A stretch of DNA of 49,546 bases from Flammeovirga aprica JL-4 (GCF_012844305.1 NZ_JABANE010000068.1:1-49546); one strand, 5' to 3'. Counted from the first letter of the stretch, positions 19,497 through 27,325 are shown. The notes: generated by a model from the letters alone, not told the origin. Made by a program: numbers and translations.

Positions 19497-19534
19497 AACA
19501 CCTTTTCTAATTTCGGTTAGGGAAGGTGTTTTTA
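19497..19534 (+). terminator. Rho-independent terminator after the 17949 sulfatase
   Basis: AACACCTT (19497-19504) and AAGGTGTT (19523-19530) form the stem, followed by TTTT. It marks the end of the susCD-enzyme transcript. Confidence 0.8.
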
Positions 19535-19667
19535 TGTTGTAGAGCTATTACCGGGATAAATGAAAAAGGGACTTGTTGTGGCTCACGAACCACTATCATA
19601 AATACGTCAAAAACACACACCTTCTCATTGCACAATTTTCCCAAAATAGCATTAAAAACGTTTTCCT

Positions 19668-19683
19668 ATATAGGTCCAAGTCA
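19668..19683. repeat. 16-bp direct repeat, left copy, bordering the effector cassette
   Basis: ATATAGGTCCAAGTCA, followed by TGCTTATCAGCTG. The identical 16 bp recurs at 21870-21885, followed by CGCTTTCAGCTT. The two copies are 2202 bp apart, in the same orientation, and enclose the three minus-strand genes of the cassette. Confidence 0.8.
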
Positions 19684-19723
19684 TGCTTATCAGCTGATAA
19701 GGTCAAATGTCTAGAAAGAAGGT

Positions 19724-20122
19724 CTAATCAACTTCGAAAAATGTTACAGGTGATGAATGAACAGCTATTAACTCCACAAGTGAATTAACATAAAATATAT
19801 TACACTTTCCATTTATACAGTGAATGATTTTATCATCATCTTTAAGTATCATTTCTAAGGTGTCTTTTGTGCATTGTACAGGAATAACCCTATACCCAAG
19901 ACGAATACTTAAATCATTAGTGTCATGTTGAATTGAATCAAAAGTATTTTTACATTCCTCATAGTCATCTAAATTAAAAAGTCTAGAGAGGTTCTTTTCT
20001 ACATATCCTATTTCACTTTCTAACCTTTCTAGATGACTTTTTTGTGTCAACTTTTCTTCAATTCTTACATAAATAATTGAAGATGTGATGGTAAGTAAAA
20101 TAATTAGTATTGCATTTTTCAT
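19724..20122 (-). CDS. Small exported/membrane-anchored protein, paralog 2 (candidate immunity protein)
   Basis: No known family recognised. The 132-residue protein has one N-terminal hydrophobic segment (about 3-20, MKNAILIILLTITSS), then a polar domain with cysteines in DYEECKN, QCTKDTLE and HCINGKC. It is clearly a paralog of the 20220 gene, roughly half identical by eye: both share QKSH, LSRLF, DYEECKN.FDSI and TKDTLE. The paired cysteines suggest an oxidising, periplasmic location. It is the third gene of the minus-strand cassette, 97 bp after its paralog. Two small paralogs behind an effector-like gene are typical of immunity genes; this role is inferred. Confidence 0.7.
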   Translation of the reverse strand: MKNAILIILLTITSSIIYVRIEEKLTQKSHLERLESEIGYVEKNLSRLFNLDDYEECKNTFDSIQHDTNDLSIRLGYRVIPVQCTKDTLEMILKDDDKIIHCINGKCNIFYVNSLVELIAVHSSPVTFFEVD

Positions 20123-20219
20123 TTTAAATCAATTAATTAAAAATCAGCTCATACCATAAATGAACTGAGGCTTGTAACTAAAGGGAAAATATTCAGCTTT
20201 ACTTGTTTAGCTTTTTTAG

Positions 20220-20612
20220 TTATCGGTTATAGATTGAAGAATCAGCGATATACTCCGTAAGTGAATGAATTAAATATGTAGTGCATTTTCCATTTATACA
20301 ATGAAAAATTTTACGATCATCTGTAACTATAACTTCTAGAGTGTCTTTTGTGCATTTTATAGGAATAATTCTGTCATCTTCAAAAGTCAAAGCTAATCTT
20401 AAATCATAGGTGTTATTTTTTATTGAGTCAAAAACATTTTTACATTCTTCATAATCTTCTAATTGAAAAAGCCTCGAGAGATCATTTTCTATGTATTTTT
20501 TTTCAACTTCAAATATATCTATATGACTTTTTTGAATTGACTTTTCTTCCATTAATCCATCAGTAATTGAAACTATGGTAAAAAGTAAAGTAATAATTAT
20601 TAAATTTTTCAT
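20220..20612 (-). CDS. Small exported/membrane-anchored protein, paralog 1 (candidate immunity protein)
   Basis: A 130-residue paralog of the 19724 protein with the same plan: N-terminal hydrophobic segment (MKNLIIITLLFTIVS), EEKSIQKSH, LSRLFQLEDYEECKNVFDSI, KCTKDTLE and HCINGKC. All cysteine positions are conserved between the two. Its ATG overlaps the stop of the upstream 325-residue gene by 4 bp (ATGA, 20609-20612), so the two are translationally coupled. Coupling to a possible toxin with an EExxH motif fits an immunity role, but no homology to a named immunity family was recognised. Confidence 0.75.
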   Translation of the reverse strand: MKNLIIITLLFTIVSITDGLMEEKSIQKSHIDIFEVEKKYIENDLSRLFQLEDYEECKNVFDSIKNNTYDLRLALTFEDDRIIPIKCTKDTLEVIVTDDRKIFHCINGKCTTYLIHSLTEYIADSSIYNR

Positions 20613-21586
20613 TTTAAATCGGTTAACTCATTAAAAAGTGGAGTTTCTCCAAAGTATTGATTTTTATCAACTTTGAACCCCTTTTTTTTCCATTCGTCTT
20701 TATATACATCATACACATTATCGGAAAGTTTTTTAACTTCTAAGCGGAATTGTATCTCAAGTTCTTTTGAGATATCATTGCCGTTTAATTTGGCGTCAAA
20801 ATATTTTTTGACAATAGAATTAAGTTGTCCGTCATATTTTTCACCATTATAACTTAAAAAGAAGTGTCTCTCATAGTCATTTTTATTCTTATTGTGAATA
20901 GATTTTGCTATTGAAAATTCATCATTTTTGACTTTAGATTTTGCTAAATCGTATAAGACGAACATTTTTGCAACTTTTGCTTCAGTCTCAATCTGAAGCA
21001 CTTTTTCATGATAATCCTTACTAATAATTTGAAGTGCATGAAACAGTTCTTCAAAAATTGTACTTTCAGTGAATCCATTAGCTCTACTATCTGGTTGTGG
21101 AACTTGAAGCTCTATTTCATGAGGATTAAAATAATGTCCTCCTGGAAAAATTATTCCATCTTCTGCATGATTAAAAAAACCATTGTCTCCAGTTACTGTG
21201 GCAGATTTAATGCCTCTTTTTTCTGAAACAACAATATATTCTTCATAAGATTCCAAAATATCTAGGACATTTGAAAAAAGATCATTGTTACTTAATGAAT
21301 CAATAATTGAATTATATTTTGAAAGATTTTCATATAAATTATTTTTAATTATATCACATTTTTTTTGCTCAACATTTACATCCACTTTTGGGTTTTGATC
21401 AGGCTGTATACCGCGATTACTGGTATCAGTATCTAATGTAGTACCATTTCTTTCCTTGATTATTTTATCATAATAGTTGTTGAGGTCTTCCAAATCAATA
21501 ACTCCATTGTATTGGCTATCAATAGAATTAGTGTTATTAGTTTTTTTTCGCTGTTCCAAGCGTTGGCTTTTTTCTCTAGTTTGCAT
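20609..21586 (-). CDS. Effector-like protein with EExxH motif (candidate toxin)
   Basis: Function not established. The 325-residue protein has no signal peptide or membrane segment. Its first 20 residues are polar and basic (MQTREKSQRLEQRKK). The centre holds STIFEELFHALQ followed by IETEAKVAKMF. E179-E180-x-x-H183 resembles a zinc-protease HExxH with the first His replaced by Glu, and E200-x-E202-A is where a gluzincin third ligand would lie. As far as I recall, similar EExFHAxQ...ExEAK patterns occur in C-terminal domains of polymorphic toxins of Bacteroidota. The C-terminal third is charged and helical. It is translationally coupled to a small exported protein, with a second paralog behind. 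The gene is visibly more AT-rich than the flanking sulfatases and sits between direct repeats, suggesting acquisition. A dead metalloprotease or a structural role remains possible. Confidence 0.65.
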   Translation of the reverse strand: MQTREKSQRLEQRKKTNNTNSIDSQYNGVIDLEDLNNYYDKIIKERNGTTLDTDTSNRGIQPDQNPKVDVNVEQKKCDIIKNNLYENLSKYNSIIDSLSNNDLFSNVLDILESYEEYIVVSEKRGIKSATVTGDNGFFNHAEDGIIFPGGHYFNPHEIELQVPQPDSRANGFTESTIFEELFHALQIISKDYHEKVLQIETEAKVAKMFVLYDLAKSKVKNDEFSIAKSIHNKNKNDYERHFFLSYNGEKYDGQLNSIVKKYFDAKLNGNDISKELEIQFRLEVKKLSDNVYDVYKDEWKKKGFKVDKNQYFGETPLFNELTDLK

Positions 21587-21762
21587 TGAAGTAAATTAAA
21601 TTTAGGAGAATGTTAATTTTAGTTTTGAAGAAATCTGAAGGATTAATTTAAGTTTGCGTAAAAAACTTCAGATCACGCATAAAGCAACGCTAAATAAACA
21701 GGTAACAATGTATATTCCAAAAAAAGGCAAACCTCAGGGCTTTTTCATGAAAATAAATAACG

Positions 21763-21885
21763 GACTAGCGCAAGTGTTCAGCGAAGCGTCACTTGTGCTT
21801 ACAACTGTAATAAGTCTGAAGACTTATAGCAACAGCAGACAGTACTAAAAGTCTACAGACTTTTTTCAGATATAGGTCCAAGTCA
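21763..21885. repeat. Hairpin-rich dispersed repeat with right copy of the 16-bp direct repeat
   Basis: Three hairpins in a row: AGCGCAAGTG (21767-21776)/CACTTGTGCT (21790-21799, one mismatch), TAAGTC-TGAA-GACTTA (21811-21826), and AAAAGTCT-AC-AGACTTTT (21847-21864). ATATAGGTCCAAGTCA (21870-21885) follows, identical to the left copy at 19668. A 64-codon reading frame runs through it (21654-21848) but looks spurious. The style resembles remnants of dispersed repeats known from marine Bacteroidota; this is from memory. No transposase is present. The rest of the 519-bp gap (21587-22105) holds only the sulfatase terminator. Confidence 0.6.
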
Positions 21886-22045
21886 CGCTTTCAGCTTAAG
21901 ACTTGAACCAGTTTCGGTTTTATGAAAAAAATTGACGCAAATATAGACTAGAGAATTCAAGGTCTTTAATCTACTACTCAACAAAGTTGAGAGTACTCTC
22001 ATAAGGTATTTTTATTAGCCAATTGATTAATATTCTTACACACAA

Positions 22046-22074
22046 AAAGGCAACCCCCAAAAGAGGTTGCCTTT
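22046..22074 (-). terminator. Terminator of the 22106 sulfatase gene
   Basis: AAAGGCAACC (22046-22055) and GGTTGCCTTT (22065-22074) form a perfect 10-bp stem with a 9-nt loop. On the minus strand the right side is followed by T-rich sequence. It lies just after the stop of the minus-strand sulfatase. Confidence 0.85.
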
Positions 22075-22105
22075 CCTAAAGATCGTTATAACTGTACTCT
22101 TACTA

Positions 22106-23743
22106 TTACTTTGTATACTTGTTATGCTCATATACGCGTCCTATGCGTACGTCTGTTTTCTTCATCATATCTTCTTGAGAATCTTCCTTATACTCACTTT
22201 GAGCAGCTAAAAGACGCTCTTTCAGTTCCGCAGTGATTTCTTCATATCCTGCTTTACCGTAAAGATTATTTAATTCATTAGGGTCGTTTTCTAAATCGAA
22301 AAGTTCCCAGTCATTCGCTCTCCATTTATTCTTCGCCACTTCTGGGTTGTAATAGAAATGGATCAGTTTGTACTTTTCAGTACGGATACCATAATGAGGT
22401 AAAACGTGGTGCCACCAAGGGAATTCATAATAATGATAGTACACTGCATCTCTCCACTTGTCTTCCTCTTTACCTTCTACAATATTACGGAACGATTTAC
22501 CTTGAATGTCTTTTGGAATTTCAACACCTGCAAAATCAAGTAATGTAGGGGCGAAATCCACGTTCATGGCTAACTTATTAGAAACCGTTTTTGGTTGAAT
22601 ATGATTTGGGTAGCGGATTAAGAATGGCATTTTGAAAGACTCCTCATACATCATTCTCTTGTCAAACCATCCGTGTTCACCTAAATAGAAACCTTGATCA
22701 GAAGTATAAATCACGATTGTATTTTCAGCTAATCCAGACTCATCTAAGTAGTTTAATAACTCACCGATATAGTGGTCCACACCTTTCACACAACCCAAGT
22801 ACTCTTTCATGTACTTTTGGTATTTCCATTTTTTCAAGTCCTGACCTTTTAATGTGTCATTAGGCGACCAAGGTTCTTCATTATTATTTCCGTATTTGTA
22901 CCAAGCATTGATTTCTTGCTTAGACATTGCGTCAATATTTTCAGGATGTACTTTTAAATCCTTTCTGTTTAAGTTTCTTTCGATCGTTTGCCAAGTGTTA
23001 CCTGCCGCAACTTTTCCTTCATACGTATCATTGAAAGTTTCTGGCTCAACGATTTCAACATCATCAAAAGTATGTTGGAATTTTGGATCAGGGTCCCAAG
23101 GACGGTGAGGTGCTTTGAACTGATACATCAGCATAAATGGTTTTTTCTGGTCACGCCCTTTCGTTAACCACTTTTTAGCATCTTCCCAAACTTGTCTTGA
23201 TGAGTGGAAACGAGTTTCTTTAATGGTATCCTGACCGTTTTCTAAAAATACTGTATTGAAGTAAGTACCTTGTCCGCCATGATTGATCATCACTTTAGAG
23301 TAATCAAATCCTGTAGGAACTGTACCTAAGTGCCACTTACCAATAACAGCTGTCTGATAGCCTGCCTTTTGTAATAACTTAGGGAATGTTTGCTGAGAAC
23401 CATCAAAATCACCACCGCTTTCATTCTTAAAGAACCCGTTTACATGACTGAATTTACCCGTTAAAATTGCCGCTCTTGAAGGACCGCAAATTGCATTCGT
23501 ACAGAATGTGTTTTGCATGATCATCCCTTCATCTGCAATACGGTCAATATTGGGTGTAAGGTCAGGAAACTGCTCTGCTAATCTTCCTCCATAAGCACTG
23601 ATCGCGTTTGTAGCGTGATCATCACTCATGATAAAAATAATATTAGGTTGTTGTGTCTCTTCTTGAGAACTATTCATTTTGGAGCAACTTCCTAAAGAAA
23701 GAAGTCCAATTATAAATGGGAAAAAAATAAGTAATCTTTTCAT
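22106..23743 (-). CDS. S1-family sulfatase, lipoprotein
   Basis: Third sulfatase of the locus, 545 residues. Lipoprotein signal LLSLGSC (Cys20), IMSDDHATNAISAYGG (D41, D42), and CGPSR with Cys86 as the formylglycine residue, then AAILTGKFSHVNGF. VIGKWHLGT, YTSDQGFYLGEHGWFDKR and KAPHRPWDPD are S1 hallmarks. The HATNAISAYGG and FDKRMMYEES blocks set it apart from the sulfatases at 5673 and 17949. It is divergent from the 24117 sulfatase across a 373-bp gap. Like the others it is probably exported and anchored. The position of the sulfate removed cannot be called from sequence. Confidence 0.95.
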   Translation of the reverse strand: MKRLLIFFPFIIGLLSLGSCSKMNSSQEETQQPNIIFIMSDDHATNAISAYGGRLAEQFPDLTPNIDRIADEGMIMQNTFCTNAICGPSRAAILTGKFSHVNGFFKNESGGDFDGSQQTFPKLLQKAGYQTAVIGKWHLGTVPTGFDYSKVMINHGGQGTYFNTVFLENGQDTIKETRFHSSRQVWEDAKKWLTKGRDQKKPFMLMYQFKAPHRPWDPDPKFQHTFDDVEIVEPETFNDTYEGKVAAGNTWQTIERNLNRKDLKVHPENIDAMSKQEINAWYKYGNNNEEPWSPNDTLKGQDLKKWKYQKYMKEYLGCVKGVDHYIGELLNYLDESGLAENTIVIYTSDQGFYLGEHGWFDKRMMYEESFKMPFLIRYPNHIQPKTVSNKLAMNVDFAPTLLDFAGVEIPKDIQGKSFRNIVEGKEEDKWRDAVYYHYYEFPWWHHVLPHYGIRTEKYKLIHFYYNPEVAKNKWRANDWELFDLENDPNELNNLYGKAGYEEITAELKERLLAAQSEYKEDSQEDMMKKTDVRIGRVYEHNKYTK

Positions 23744-24116
23744 CTGATCGGTTTCAACTATATTGAATGAATCGTGATCAATTCATTTCTTATTAAAAAA
23801 ATATTTATAGTACTTCGAGTAAAAAATAATAAGAATTAGTTATCAATTACTTTTGTCTTGGTACTTATGCAAAAATAGTTTGCACCATTGTTATTGAAGT
23901 TGAATAATGATTCTAGTAGGTAGGAAAATAGTTCATAAAAAAAACATAAAATTAATGTAAATGGTTGATTTTCAATACTAATTGTTATTGAAGTGTGCAA
24001 AAAACACAAATGCAAACATAATTGAACAATTTTTCCCCCTCATCCAAAATCCTATCCCTGATATTTGTAACAGCAATAACGGAATAACCGCACCGTCAAT
24101 AGAATTATTATTTAGT
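23744..24116. other. Divergent intergenic region between two sulfatases
   Basis: 373 bp without a gene, very AT-rich. It must hold promoters for both flanking sulfatases. It carries one half-copy of the TAAGTACT-type element (23808-23868, listed separately). A reading frame upstream of 24117 could extend the plus-strand sulfatase back to 23982, but that extension lacks sulfatase sequence and hides the signal peptide. Confidence 0.6.
23808..23868. repeat. TAAGTACT-type element, half copy
   Basis: It begins TAGTACTT and ends TTTTGTCTTGGTACTTA (23852-23868). It aligns end to end with the right ~60 bp of the element at 27309-27469, sharing AAAAAATAA, AAGAATTA and TTATCA blocks. Only the right half is present, so it is a truncated copy. 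Confidence 0.6.
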
Positions 24117-25751
24117 ATGAAAAGAAGTGGAACATTAATGCTATTACTCTTATTAGCATTGTCAACAATAGCAGAAGATCAAAAGCCCAACATTGTTTGG
24201 ATTACATTTGAGGATATGAGCCCTTTATTGGCTTGCTATGGAGATTCTACTGCTCATACGCCAATGATTAATTCACTGTCAGAAAACAGTAAGGTTTTTA
24301 ATAATGCTTTCTCTACAGCGGGAGTTTGCGCACCTAGCCGTTCGGCCATTATTACAGGTATGTATCCCACTTTTTTAGGGACAAACCATATGCGAACGGG
24401 AAGGGATATTATGGGAGACAGTAGAGGAGTGTATAATAAAAATAAAAATGTAACAGATAGAGAAGGAAACAATGTGATTGAATACAGTGCAGTGATTCCT
24501 TCAGAGGTGAAATGTTTTCCAGAGTACCTAAGAAGAGAAGGCTACTATTGTACGAATAATGCCAAAACGGATTATCAGTTTGCTTCTCCTTTTACGGCCT
24601 GGGATCAAAATGATGCAAAAGCACATTGGAGGAATAGAAAAGATGGACAGCCATTTTTCTCGGTGTTTAATTTTAATGAAACGCATGAGTCGAAATTATG
24701 GAAACACAATCATCTTCCTCTTACCGTTTCACCCGATAAAGTGAATGTTCCTGACTATTACCCTGACACTCCTGAAGTAAGAAAAGATATCGCAAGAGTA
24801 TATAGTAATCTTGAATTATTGGATAAAAGAGTGGGAGAGATCATCGAGCAATTGAAGAAGGATGGGCTGTATGACAATACTTATATTTTCTTCTTCTCTG
24901 ATCATGGAGGGCCGATGCCAAGACAGAAGCGTGAAGTGATTTCATCAGGGTTGCATGTTCCCTTTATGATAAAATATCCTCAAAATGCGGAGAAAGGATA
25001 CAGTGATCAAGTGGTGAACTTTATTGATTTAGCTCCAACTGTATTAGAAATGGCAGGGGTGAAAGTGCCAAAGCATTTACAAGGGACAAGTATTCAATCT
25101 CAAAAGAGAAAATACTCTTTTGCGGCAAGGGATAGAATGGATGAGCATACTTCTGCAAGAAGAAGTGTGACAGATGGAAAATACCTTTATGTAAAGTATT
25201 TATATGAATTGTCCTCAAGCTATCAAGATATAGAGTACAGAAAAAATGTACCTACCATGCAAGTCTTATTAGAATTGAAGGAACAAAAGAAACTTTCGGA
25301 AAATCAGATGAAGTGGTTCGCTCCTGTAAAGGAATTAGAAGCGTTGTATGATTTAGAAAATGATCCTGATGAATTGAATAACCTGATTGGTAAAGTGGAG
25401 GTGAGAGAAGTGGAGAAAACCATGAGAGGAGTGATGAATAAATGGCAAAAAAATACAAATGATAGATGTAAGGCAGTGGAGTCGGAAATGATAGAGGAGA
25501 TGTGGCCTAATCAAGAACAACCACAGACTGCAGATGTGAAGTACAAGGTGAAAAACGGAAAACTGTACCTATCATGTCCTACAGAAGGTGCTTCGATAGG
25601 TTATAAAAGAAATAATGATGATTGGATGGTATATACAACAGCAATAGATATAGAAGAGAAAGATTCAATAACAGTTAAGGCAATAAGAATTGGTTATAAA
25701 ACTTCAAATAAGGAATGTGTGACTCCTTATTCTCAACGTATTTTTAGATAA
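24117..25751 (+). CDS. S1-family sulfatase with C-terminal chitobiase-like domain
   Basis: Fourth sulfatase, 544 residues from the ATG at 24117, which gives a normal type I signal peptide (MLLLLLALSTIAED); the in-frame start at 23982 adds a non-homologous stretch. Metal motif WITFEDMSP (E32, D33) and CAPSR with Cys71 as the formylglycine residue, then SAIITGMYPTFLGTNHMRT, close to SGSH-like S1 enzymes. FFSDHGGPMPRQKRE is the second metal-site region. After the catalytic domain a ~60-residue tail (about 480-540; LYLSCPTEGASIGYK...ITVKAIRIGYKTS) matches the CHB_HEX_C_1-type domain seen behind some glycan enzymes. Unlike the other three it is not a lipoprotein, so it is probably soluble in the periplasm and acts on imported oligosaccharides. 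Confidence 0.93.
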   Translation: MKRSGTLMLLLLLALSTIAEDQKPNIVWITFEDMSPLLACYGDSTAHTPMINSLSENSKVFNNAFSTAGVCAPSRSAIITGMYPTFLGTNHMRTGRDIMGDSRGVYNKNKNVTDREGNNVIEYSAVIPSEVKCFPEYLRREGYYCTNNAKTDYQFASPFTAWDQNDAKAHWRNRKDGQPFFSVFNFNETHESKLWKHNHLPLTVSPDKVNVPDYYPDTPEVRKDIARVYSNLELLDKRVGEIIEQLKKDGLYDNTYIFFFSDHGGPMPRQKREVISSGLHVPFMIKYPQNAEKGYSDQVVNFIDLAPTVLEMAGVKVPKHLQGTSIQSQKRKYSFAARDRMDEHTSARRSVTDGKYLYVKYLYELSSSYQDIEYRKNVPTMQVLLELKEQKKLSENQMKWFAPVKELEALYDLENDPDELNNLIGKVEVREVEKTMRGVMNKWQKNTNDRCKAVESEMIEEMWPNQEQPQTADVKYKVKNGKLYLSCPTEGASIGYKRNNDDWMVYTTAIDIEEKDSITVKAIRIGYKTSNKECVTPYSQRIFR

Positions 25752-25785
25752 TAGATTTTTTGTGTGTGACTAGCTTGTAATGAAA

Positions 25786-25815
25786 AAGCCATCTCGGAGT
25801 ATTCCAAGATGGCTT
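25786..25815. terminator. Bidirectional terminator between sulfatase and superoxide dismutase
   Basis: AAGCCATCT (25786-25794) and AGATGGCTT (25807-25815) form the stem, strengthened by an inner GGA/TCC pair. It lies between two convergent genes and has A/T flanks on both sides, so it can serve both. Confidence 0.8.
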
Positions 25816-25849
25816 CTTACATTTATTTGACTTAGTGCTTAAGTTCTAA

Positions 25850-26449
25850 TTACTTAGCAGCTTCAAATCTTTTTGCAACTTCTTCCCAGTTTACAACATT
25901 CCAGAATGCAGAAATGTAATCAGGACGACGGTTTTGGTAGTTTAGGTAGTAAGCGTGCTCCCAAACGTCAAGACCTAAGATTGGAGTTCCTCCGCACTCA
26001 CCTTTCATTAATGGGTTGTCTTGGTTTGCAGTTGAGCAAACTGAAACAGTACCATTGTCTACACATAACCAAGCCCAACCTGAACCGAAACGTGTAGCAG
26101 CAGCGTTAGCAAAAGCTTCTTTGAAAGCATCAAAAGAACCAAATACAGCGTCAATAGCAGCCGCTAAATCTCCTGTAGGAGCTCCACCACCGTTTGGTGA
26201 TAAGATTGTCCAGAATAAGTTGTGGTTGTAGAAACCGCCACCGTTGTTTCTTACAGCACCTGATAACTCGTCAGCTGAAAGTAAGTCTTCGATAGACTTG
26301 TCAGCGTCAGCAGTACCTTCGATAGCTGCGTTTAATTTAGAAGTATAAGCAGCGTGGTGCTTAGAGTGGTGAATTTCCATTGTACGAGCGTCAAAGTGTG
26401 GCTCTAAAGCATCGTATGCATACGGTAACTGAGGTAATTCGAATGCCAT
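25850..26449 (-). CDS. sodA: Superoxide dismutase, Fe/Mn family (Mn-type features)
   Basis: Converts superoxide to oxygen and hydrogen peroxide in the cytoplasm. 199 residues, full family length, no signal peptide. The metal ligands are H27 (EIHHSKHH), H76 (FYNHNLFW), D161 and H165 (DVWEHAYYL). The second-sphere Gln is in ANQDNPL and the NNGGG stretch precedes H76, as in Mn enzymes, so Mn (or cambialistic) use is more likely than strict Fe; the symbol follows that reading. The tail NRRPDYISAFWNVVNW is standard. It is monocistronic, convergent with the sulfatase, and not part of the PUL. Confidence 0.97.
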   Translation of the reverse strand: MAFELPQLPYAYDALEPHFDARTMEIHHSKHHAAYTSKLNAAIEGTADADKSIEDLLSADELSGAVRNNGGGFYNHNLFWTILSPNGGGAPTGDLAAAIDAVFGSFDAFKEAFANAAATRFGSGWAWLCVDNGTVSVCSTANQDNPLMKGECGGTPILGLDVWEHAYYLNYQNRRPDYISAFWNVVNWEEVAKRFEAAK

Positions 26450-26632
26450 TGTAGTAAGTTTTTATTGTTATGAATAATATTTTTCGTCTTCAAAAAAGAT
26501 GATATATCGCAGTTTTGGTGAGATAGATCATTTTTTTCATTCGCAATTAACACAATAAACTCTAAAAAGTGAATTAAAATCCGATCGAAAAAAACTATAA
26601 TTCAATAAAGTTTATTGATACTGCAAGTTCTG

Positions 26633-27007
26633 CTAGAAGAGGCGAACTAGATTTTCTTTTTCTACCAATTCAGCAATCTCAGAAGTACCCTTAGAAAAGT
26701 CTTTACAAGTCCATTCCCAAGTCTCCTTCATGATCAAACTGCCATCTGACTGTTTCTCAGGAGTTGAGGTGCATTTTCCAGTCATAATTTCATTGTTGAT
26801 ATTCACATGCTGATACGTGAATTCCAAAGAACTGTCTTCTTTAACAATACCTGTAATTGTTCCCATTCTGATGTTTGTGCCGTAATAGGTAGCCCAAATA
26901 ACATCTCCTCCTTGTCTGTAATGAAAAAAGGTTTCGCTGTCAACTTCTCCGTTTTCGGAGTTGGAAATTGCCTTAAATCGCTTGTTGTGATAGTTGATTC
27001 GTTCCAT
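26633..27007 (-). CDS. Small conserved beta-rich protein (often labelled 'N-acetylglutamate synthase', probably wrongly)
   Basis: A 124-residue cytoplasmic protein without signal peptide or membrane segment. The layout (YHNKRFKAISNSENGEVDSE, FHYRQGGDVIWATY, GTITGIV, MTGKCTSTPE, KETWEWTCKD) matches a widespread small family of alternating beta strands. From memory, that family carries the name n-acetylglutamate synthase in databases, but no acetyltransferase fold is visible. The strand pattern suggests a small lipocalin-like barrel. It stands alone between sodA and an element-rich intergenic region. True function unknown. Confidence 0.75.
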   Translation of the reverse strand: MERINYHNKRFKAISNSENGEVDSETFFHYRQGGDVIWATYYGTNIRMGTITGIVKEDSSLEFTYQHVNINNEIMTGKCTSTPEKQSDGSLIMKETWEWTCKDFSKGTSEIAELVEKENLVRLF

Positions 27008-27085
27008 AGCGTAATGTAATAGTCAAAAGTTTAAGTGGATTCGGAAAAGTACTAAAAGATTAGTACCTGAATATATATTTTCATA

Positions 27086-27123
27086 AAAAGAAGGCAACGA
27101 GTAGTAGATGATTGCCTTCTTTT
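27086..27123. terminator. Strong hairpin, probable terminator
   Basis: AAAAGAAGGCAA (27086-27097) and TTGCCTTCTTTT (27112-27123) form a perfect 12-bp stem. It is symmetric and A/T-flanked, so it could stop transcription in either direction. The nearest gene it could end is the minus-strand TerD paralog, about 340 bp away with elements in between. Its right arm runs into the inverted repeat that starts at 27120. Confidence 0.65.
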
Positions 27124-27325
27124 GTCTTTGTACTAAGTACTTAGAATAAAATAAACGGAGGCTACACCCTGCAAGCACATCTCATAGAAACGTACATACA
27201 ATTCATTCCTTCCCTTCTTCCTTCTCCGTTTGCTTTTATCCTTTCATTATTCACTCATTCCATACATGTAATTACTTTCTGTAGAAAGAACTGTGAAGTA
27301 ATAAGTACTAAGTACTAAGACAAAA
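27120..27325. repeat. Inverted-repeat element with 24-bp ends (TAAGTACT type)
   Basis: The 24 bp at 27120-27143 and 27302-27325 are inverted copies with 22 of 24 positions matching; both contain GTACT...AGTACTTA and TTTTGTCTT. The right end is shared with the next element (27309-27469), so two elements are nested or joined. No reading frame inside looks real. Confidence 0.6.

Noticed and set aside
19526..19788. Two overlapping short plus-strand frames after the sulfatase
   Set aside because: They span the terminator and the direct repeat, overlap each other, and have no recognisable sequence.
21654..21848. 64-codon plus-strand frame at the cassette border
   Set aside because: It runs through a hairpin-rich repeat; the translation looks like a by-product of the repeat, not a conserved protein.
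23982..24116. Extended N terminus for the 24117 sulfatase
   Set aside because: The extra 45 residues lack homology and would bury a clear signal peptide that begins at 24117.
26633..27007. Genuine N-acetylglutamate synthase
   Set aside because: No GNAT or amino-acid-kinase domain is visible in 124 residues; the name seems to be an inherited mislabel of a small beta-rich family.
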